The translations under genes and the position numbers were made by a program. A stretch of 64,000 nt of DNA, from contig OW804099.1 in assembly GCA_942159475.1 (NCBI GenBank), positions 14,638,999 to 14,702,998 on the forward strand, given 5' to 3'. Each line of letters begins with the position of its first letter. Position 1 is the stretch's first letter. This document shows, piece by piece, positions 59,561 to 64,000 of the stretch. The DNA is from Sthenelais limicola (Eukaryota; Annelida; Polychaeta; Phyllodocida; Sigalionidae). The notes under the pieces are model-generated. The model ran no database searches, was not told the DNA's origin, and was given only the letters and a program-made list of their open reading frames with translations.

Positions 59561-60686
59561 CACGAAGTAGACAATTAAATAAATTATGAGTATACAATAA
59601 TAGAATCTGTGTTATATGAGATGGTAGTATGAGAGAACAACTTTAAGATACATGAGATTGGTAATGGAATTGAAGAAGATAATAACATAAAGCCGTTAAT
59701 GCACATTGGGCATCTTGCGGCACGGAGTCCTCTAGTAATTCATTTTATCGGCTACATAGTTAACATATTTTAACAAGTTACTGTTGGCATACGGTTTAGT
59801 GACTCTAGGCATGCCGTGGATTACAAGGTTTTAACAATGCCTATTTTATAGTCAATTAGTAACTGGTATCAGTTCAGTTCGTATGTTTTAAGTTTAGCAT
59901 AATAGCAAGCATATAGTGCAAATGTCATTCGTCTGATATCAAAAGCTCTGACTAGAGTCTGTGTTCAGCACTGGGCGAGCTATGGTTTAGATTCAGGTTT
60001 TTATAATATAACATTCGATATCTGCAGACGATATTTCTGAGTAACTCCTAACAGAGTCCATAAGCGTGTATACGTTTAAACATGTACAGGAATACTAACC
60101 GAGTCCATAAGTGGGTATACGTTTAAACATGTACAGGGATACTATTAGATTGGTAGATGGTTCTACCATGTAACAGGAAAAGAGAGAAGTAAGAAAGTGA
60201 GAGCAGGTGTTCTGGTTCTAGTGTGGGTACTATAGTAAGTCTAGAAATTCATAGGGTTAACTTTATTAACTAGAAATTCATAGGGTTAACTTTATTAACT
60301 AGTATGTCAAAACACGGTACTAACATGTGTGTTATATAATAAAGTATACTATTATTTCTCGTTTAGGTATTAAATATTCACACATTTAGGTATTAAATAT
60401 TCAGCACATTTATATGATGATTAATTCCGTTAATGTATGAATTTCACAATAGGTTGTTTTAGCGCTCCACACCTATCGCTCCAATGCTAACCTATGCCTA
60501 AGCTCTTAGGGATGCCTTGGTACTCCTGGTATGCCTTGGTATGCCATCCACAGGAAAAAGAGTTTAAGCACCAGGACTCATGCACGCATATAAACTAACA
60601 TTGTTTTATACTGAAATACAACGCCTACCAGCTATGCCAATTCCCCTATTCACAAAAGTTTTATGGCAGCAAATGTATAGAATCTA
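59561..60686. other. anonymous sequence with three small tandem duplications
   Basis: Direct duplications are visible at about 60053-60144 (GAGTCCATAAG...GTACAGG.ATACTA, two copies of about 47-49 bp), 60240-60300 (CTAGAAATTCATAGGGTTAA, two copies of 29 bp) and 60363-60408 (TTTAGGTATTAAATATTCA, two copies of 23 bp). No gene is seen. Confidence 0.6.
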
Positions 60687-62693
60687 AGGGTTAGACTGGG
60701 GCTATAAGGTGAACCATAGTGACAGGGTTCATACACATGTAGTCATCATAGGTCATACACATAGGTTAGTCAGTTAGACACTGGACAGACTGTGAGTTGC
60801 TCTACTCAGGGTTAGACTGGGGCTATAAGGTGAACCATAGTGACAGGGTTCATACACATGTAGTCATCATAGGTCATACACATAGGTGAGTCAGTTAGAC
60901 ACTGGACAGACTGTGAGTTGCTCTACTCAGGGTTAAACTGGGGCTATAAGGTGAACCATAGTGACAGGGTTCATACACATGTAGTTATCATAGGTCATAC
61001 ACATAGGTTAGTCAGTTAGACACTGGACAGACTGAGTTGTTCTACTCAGGGTTAGACTGGGGCTATAAGGTGAACCATAGTGACAGGGTTCATACACATG
61101 TAGTCATCATAGTTCATACACATAGGTTAGTCAGTTAGACACTGGACAGACTGTGAGTTGTTCTACTCAGGGTTAGACTGGGGCTATAAGGTGAACCATA
61201 GTGACAGGGTTCATACACATGTAGTTATCATAGGTCATACACATAGGTTAGTCAGTTAGACACTGGACAGACTGTGAGTTGTTCTACTCAGGGTTAGACT
61301 GGGGCTATAAGGTGAACCATAGTGACAGGGTTCATACACATGTAGTTATCATAGGTCATACACATAGGTTAGTCAGTTAGACACTGAACAGACTGTGAGT
61401 TGTTCTACTCAGGGTTAGACTGGGGCTATAAGGTGAACCATAGAGACAGGGTTCATACACATGTAGTCATCATACGTCATACACATAGGTTAGTCAGTTA
61501 GACACTGGACAGACTGTGAGTTGCTCTACTCAGGGTTAGACTGGGGCTATAAGGTGAACCATAGTGACAGGGTTCATACACATGTAGTCATCATAGGTCA
61601 TACACATAGGTTAGTCAGTTAGACACTGGACAGACTGAGTTGTTCTACTCAGGGTTAGACTGGGCTATAAGGTGAACCATAGTGACAGGGTTCATATACA
61701 TGTAGTCATCATAGGTCATACACATAGGTTAATCAGTTAGACACTGGACAGACTGTGAGTTGCTCTACTCAGGGTTAGACTGGGGCTATAAGGTGAACCA
61801 TAGTGACAGGGTTCATACACATGTAGTCATCATAGGTCATACACATAGGTTAGTCAGTTAGACACTGGACAGACTGTGAGTTGTTCTACTCAGGGTTAGA
61901 CTGGGGCTATAAGGTGAACCATAGTGACAGGGTTCATACACATGTAGTCATCATAGGTCATACACATAGGTTAGTCAGTTAGACACTGGACAGACTGTGA
62001 GTTGCTCTACTCAGGGTTAGACTGGGGCTATAAGGTGAACCATAGTGACAGGGTTCATACACATGTAGTCATCATAGGTCATACACATAGGTTAGTCAGT
62101 TAGACACTGGACAGACTGTGAGTTGTTCTACTCAGGGTTAGACTGGGGCTATAAGGTGAACCATAGTGACAGGGTTCATACACATGTAGTCATCATAGGT
62201 CATACACATAGGTTAGTCAGTTAGACACTGGACAGACTGTGAGTTGTTCTACTCAGGGTTAGACTGGGGCTATAAGGTGAACCATAGTGACAGGGTTCAT
62301 ACACATGTAGTCATCATAGATCATACACATAGGTTAGTCAGTTAGACACTGGACAGACTGTGAGGTGCTCTACTCAGGTTTAGACTGGGGCTATAAGGTG
62401 AACCATAGTGACAGGGTTCATACACATGTAGTTATCATAGGTCATACACATAGGTTAGTCAGTTAGACACTGGACAGACTGTGAGTTGTTCTACTCAGGG
62501 TTAGACTGGGGCTATAAGGTGAACCATAGTGACAGGGTTCATACACATGTAGTCATCATAGGTCATACACATAGGTTAGTCAGTTAGACACTGGACAGAC
62601 TGTGAGTTGTTCTACTCAGGGTTAGACTGGGGCTATAAGGTGAACCATAGTGACAGGGTTCATACACATGTAGTCATCATAGGTCATACACAT
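60687..62693. repeat. 121-bp minisatellite, about 16.6 copies
   Basis: The unit is 121 bp: AGGGTTAGACTGGGGCTATA, AGGTGAACCATAGTGACAGG, GTTCATACACATGTAGTCAT, then GTCAGTTAGACACTGGACAG. Copies are highly similar with single substitutions and a recurrent 2-bp deletion (GACTGAGTTG). It stops sharply at 62693. Confidence 0.96.
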
Positions 62694-63423
62694 CCCGACG
62701 GGCAAATGAACGCGATTCTACGCGATTTTTAATGCGCAATCATTTCGCCATAGTTCTGTGATGAGTGTGGACGCTTTTCACACAATAATTATTGCGCAAT
62801 GATAACGTGATGGTCGCGCTAAGGATATAACGCAATATTGGTGCAAAAATCAGCAAATTATTATAGCATTTGAGCATGATGTTTTATGTACAATTTTCAC
62901 CTTATTTTTTTGCTTTTATTGGTAGAATAATATCATTCGGAATTACTCATACTTAATTCTACATGGTACAACATCAATTATTTAATGATTTCCATCTGGT
63001 AAGACAGCCGCATTGCTGGGAAGAGCTATTCCTGATTTACTTAAAAACCTGGGTCCCAGTCTACCCTAAAGAAGTATGCAATGATGAGAGGTATTTTGAT
63101 AAAAACATTTTTCCACATCAAACAACTATATTAAACAAATAAACTATTGAGGTATGTCACTTATAAGATAGCTATGTACATGATGTGGAATATCTATAGT
63201 GTATAAATCTATGCCTCAAAGGTGTATTGGCTGCACTTTCATTGTAAAAGAAATTGTAAATGCACCCCAGTTACAAGTTGCGCCACCTGCTGACAATGAA
63301 ATAACAACGCGATTTTTAATGCGCATTATATGCGCAATTTAGAACGCACCATATTTTGAACATCTAGTCATTGAATTTTATATGAAAGAACAGGGTGGAA
63401 TTATTCATCTTTGTTAAATATAT
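62694..63423. other. CpG-richer anonymous sequence
   Basis: The stretch has more CGs than its surroundings near 62694-62830 and 63280-63350. An identical 19-base word ACGCGATTTTTAATGCGCA occurs at both places (about 62722 and 63307), in direct orientation. A MITE-end-like CGGAATTACTCATA lies near 62938. No gene is recognised. Confidence 0.5.
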
Positions 63424-63835
63424 GAGTAATTCTCCCAAACGGGCAGCATTTGATTTCAGAAGGCCATTTTTTTTAGAAAAAAAATAAATTCGTTGAATCT
63501 CTACAACCTATGGTGTACATATAGCAGGGAATATCAGCATGATGCAGGTCAAGTTTGAGAAGGCTGGGGCCAATATTTCGATTCCTACACCTATGATTCA
63601 GATACCTATATTTACCCTATTATTTTGCCTTATTTCGGCCTCACTATGCCCGATTTATCAAATGATTTAGAGTAAAAATGAGATATATTACTCACTAATT
63701 CGTCTAGCAATATTAAATGACAAAATAACAGCTAGGAAATCAATGATGGCCACCGACATAGAACCTGGTCATTCCAAATACAGGTTGTAGAGACCCTAAG
63801 CTGGAAAATCAAATGATGCCCGATTGGAATTACTC
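63424..63835. mobile_element. MITE with imperfect terminal inverted repeats
   Basis: The left end GAGTAATTCTCCCAAACGGG continues CAGCATTTGATTT; the right end is the inverse of GAGTAATTCCAATCGGGCAT continuing CATTTGATTT. It is about 412 bp, noncoding, and flanked by TATAT / ATATA, consistent with insertion at TA. It is unrelated to the GGTCAG-type MITE family. Confidence 0.75.
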
Positions 63836-64000
63836 ATATATATACTTGCCGCGTAACGTTCGTAGAGGGAGAACTATTTAAAATAGAAAGTTATGCTATA
63901 CACCAAACGAACCGCAAGAGTGTCGGCATTGCGGTGCATTTTGAATCATTCAAATCGGATGGGAATTGGTGAGACAATTGCTCTGATAAATGCATCTTTA
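63836..64000. other. window end, unassigned
   Basis: Nothing is recognisable in the last 165 bases. Confidence 0.5.

Overview
The window is genomic DNA of an animal, most likely a repeat-rich invertebrate. It is A+T-rich, has no operons or bacterial-style gene packing, carries several non-LTR retrotransposons (LINEs) of the APE-endonuclease/reverse-transcriptase type, short inverted-repeat elements (MITEs), and two protein-coding exons bounded by ordinary GT-AG splice signals. The species cannot be named from the sequence. I saw no rRNA, tRNA or CRISPR array.

Layout. 1-4741: LINE A (+), with an intact endonuclease/RT ORF and a (TAA)n tail. 5895-6106: old MITE copy. 6750-7970 and 9640-13595: two copies of a duplicated sequence, separated by a 53-bp minisatellite; the second copy is interrupted by LINE B (-), 5'-truncated and frameshifted. 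15672-16806: decayed LINE C (-). 18520-21466: a 75-bp minisatellite flanked by two MITEs of one family in opposite orientation. 21970-22807 and 41701-42343 (both -): two paralogous terminal exons of an unrecognised gene family, about 59% identical over an ungapped 123-residue core and entered in the same splice phase. Each abuts an expanded minisatellite: 64 bp x about 24 next to the first acceptor, 44-50 bp x about 180 next to the second acceptor, and a 91-bp repeat carrying the last codons and stop of the second exon. A different 91-bp repeat (24507-39620, about 160 copies) lies between them. 51530-58592: LINE D (+), apparently full length with three ORFs. 60687-62693: 121-bp minisatellite. 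63424-63835: another MITE with TA-rich flanks.

Seven minisatellite arrays make up about 31.7 kb, roughly half the window. Nearly all long ORFs inside them are by-products of repeat periodicity.

Two things stand out. First, LINE D encodes, in order, an ORF1 with a coiled coil, an L1-ORF1p-like RNA-binding region and a C-terminal NADAR (YbiA-like) domain; a separate SGNH/GDSL esterase-like ORF; and an APE-RT ORF2. A NAD/ADP-ribose-linked enzyme fold inside a retrotransposon ORF1 is the most novel protein feature here. Second, the terminal exons of the unknown gene have become seeds for minisatellites: the repeat units carry copies of the 3' splice site or of the stop-codon region, so the gene faces long arrays of decoy splice signals. 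No upstream exon is visible between the two exons, so they may be alternative last exons of one gene whose 5' part lies outside the window.
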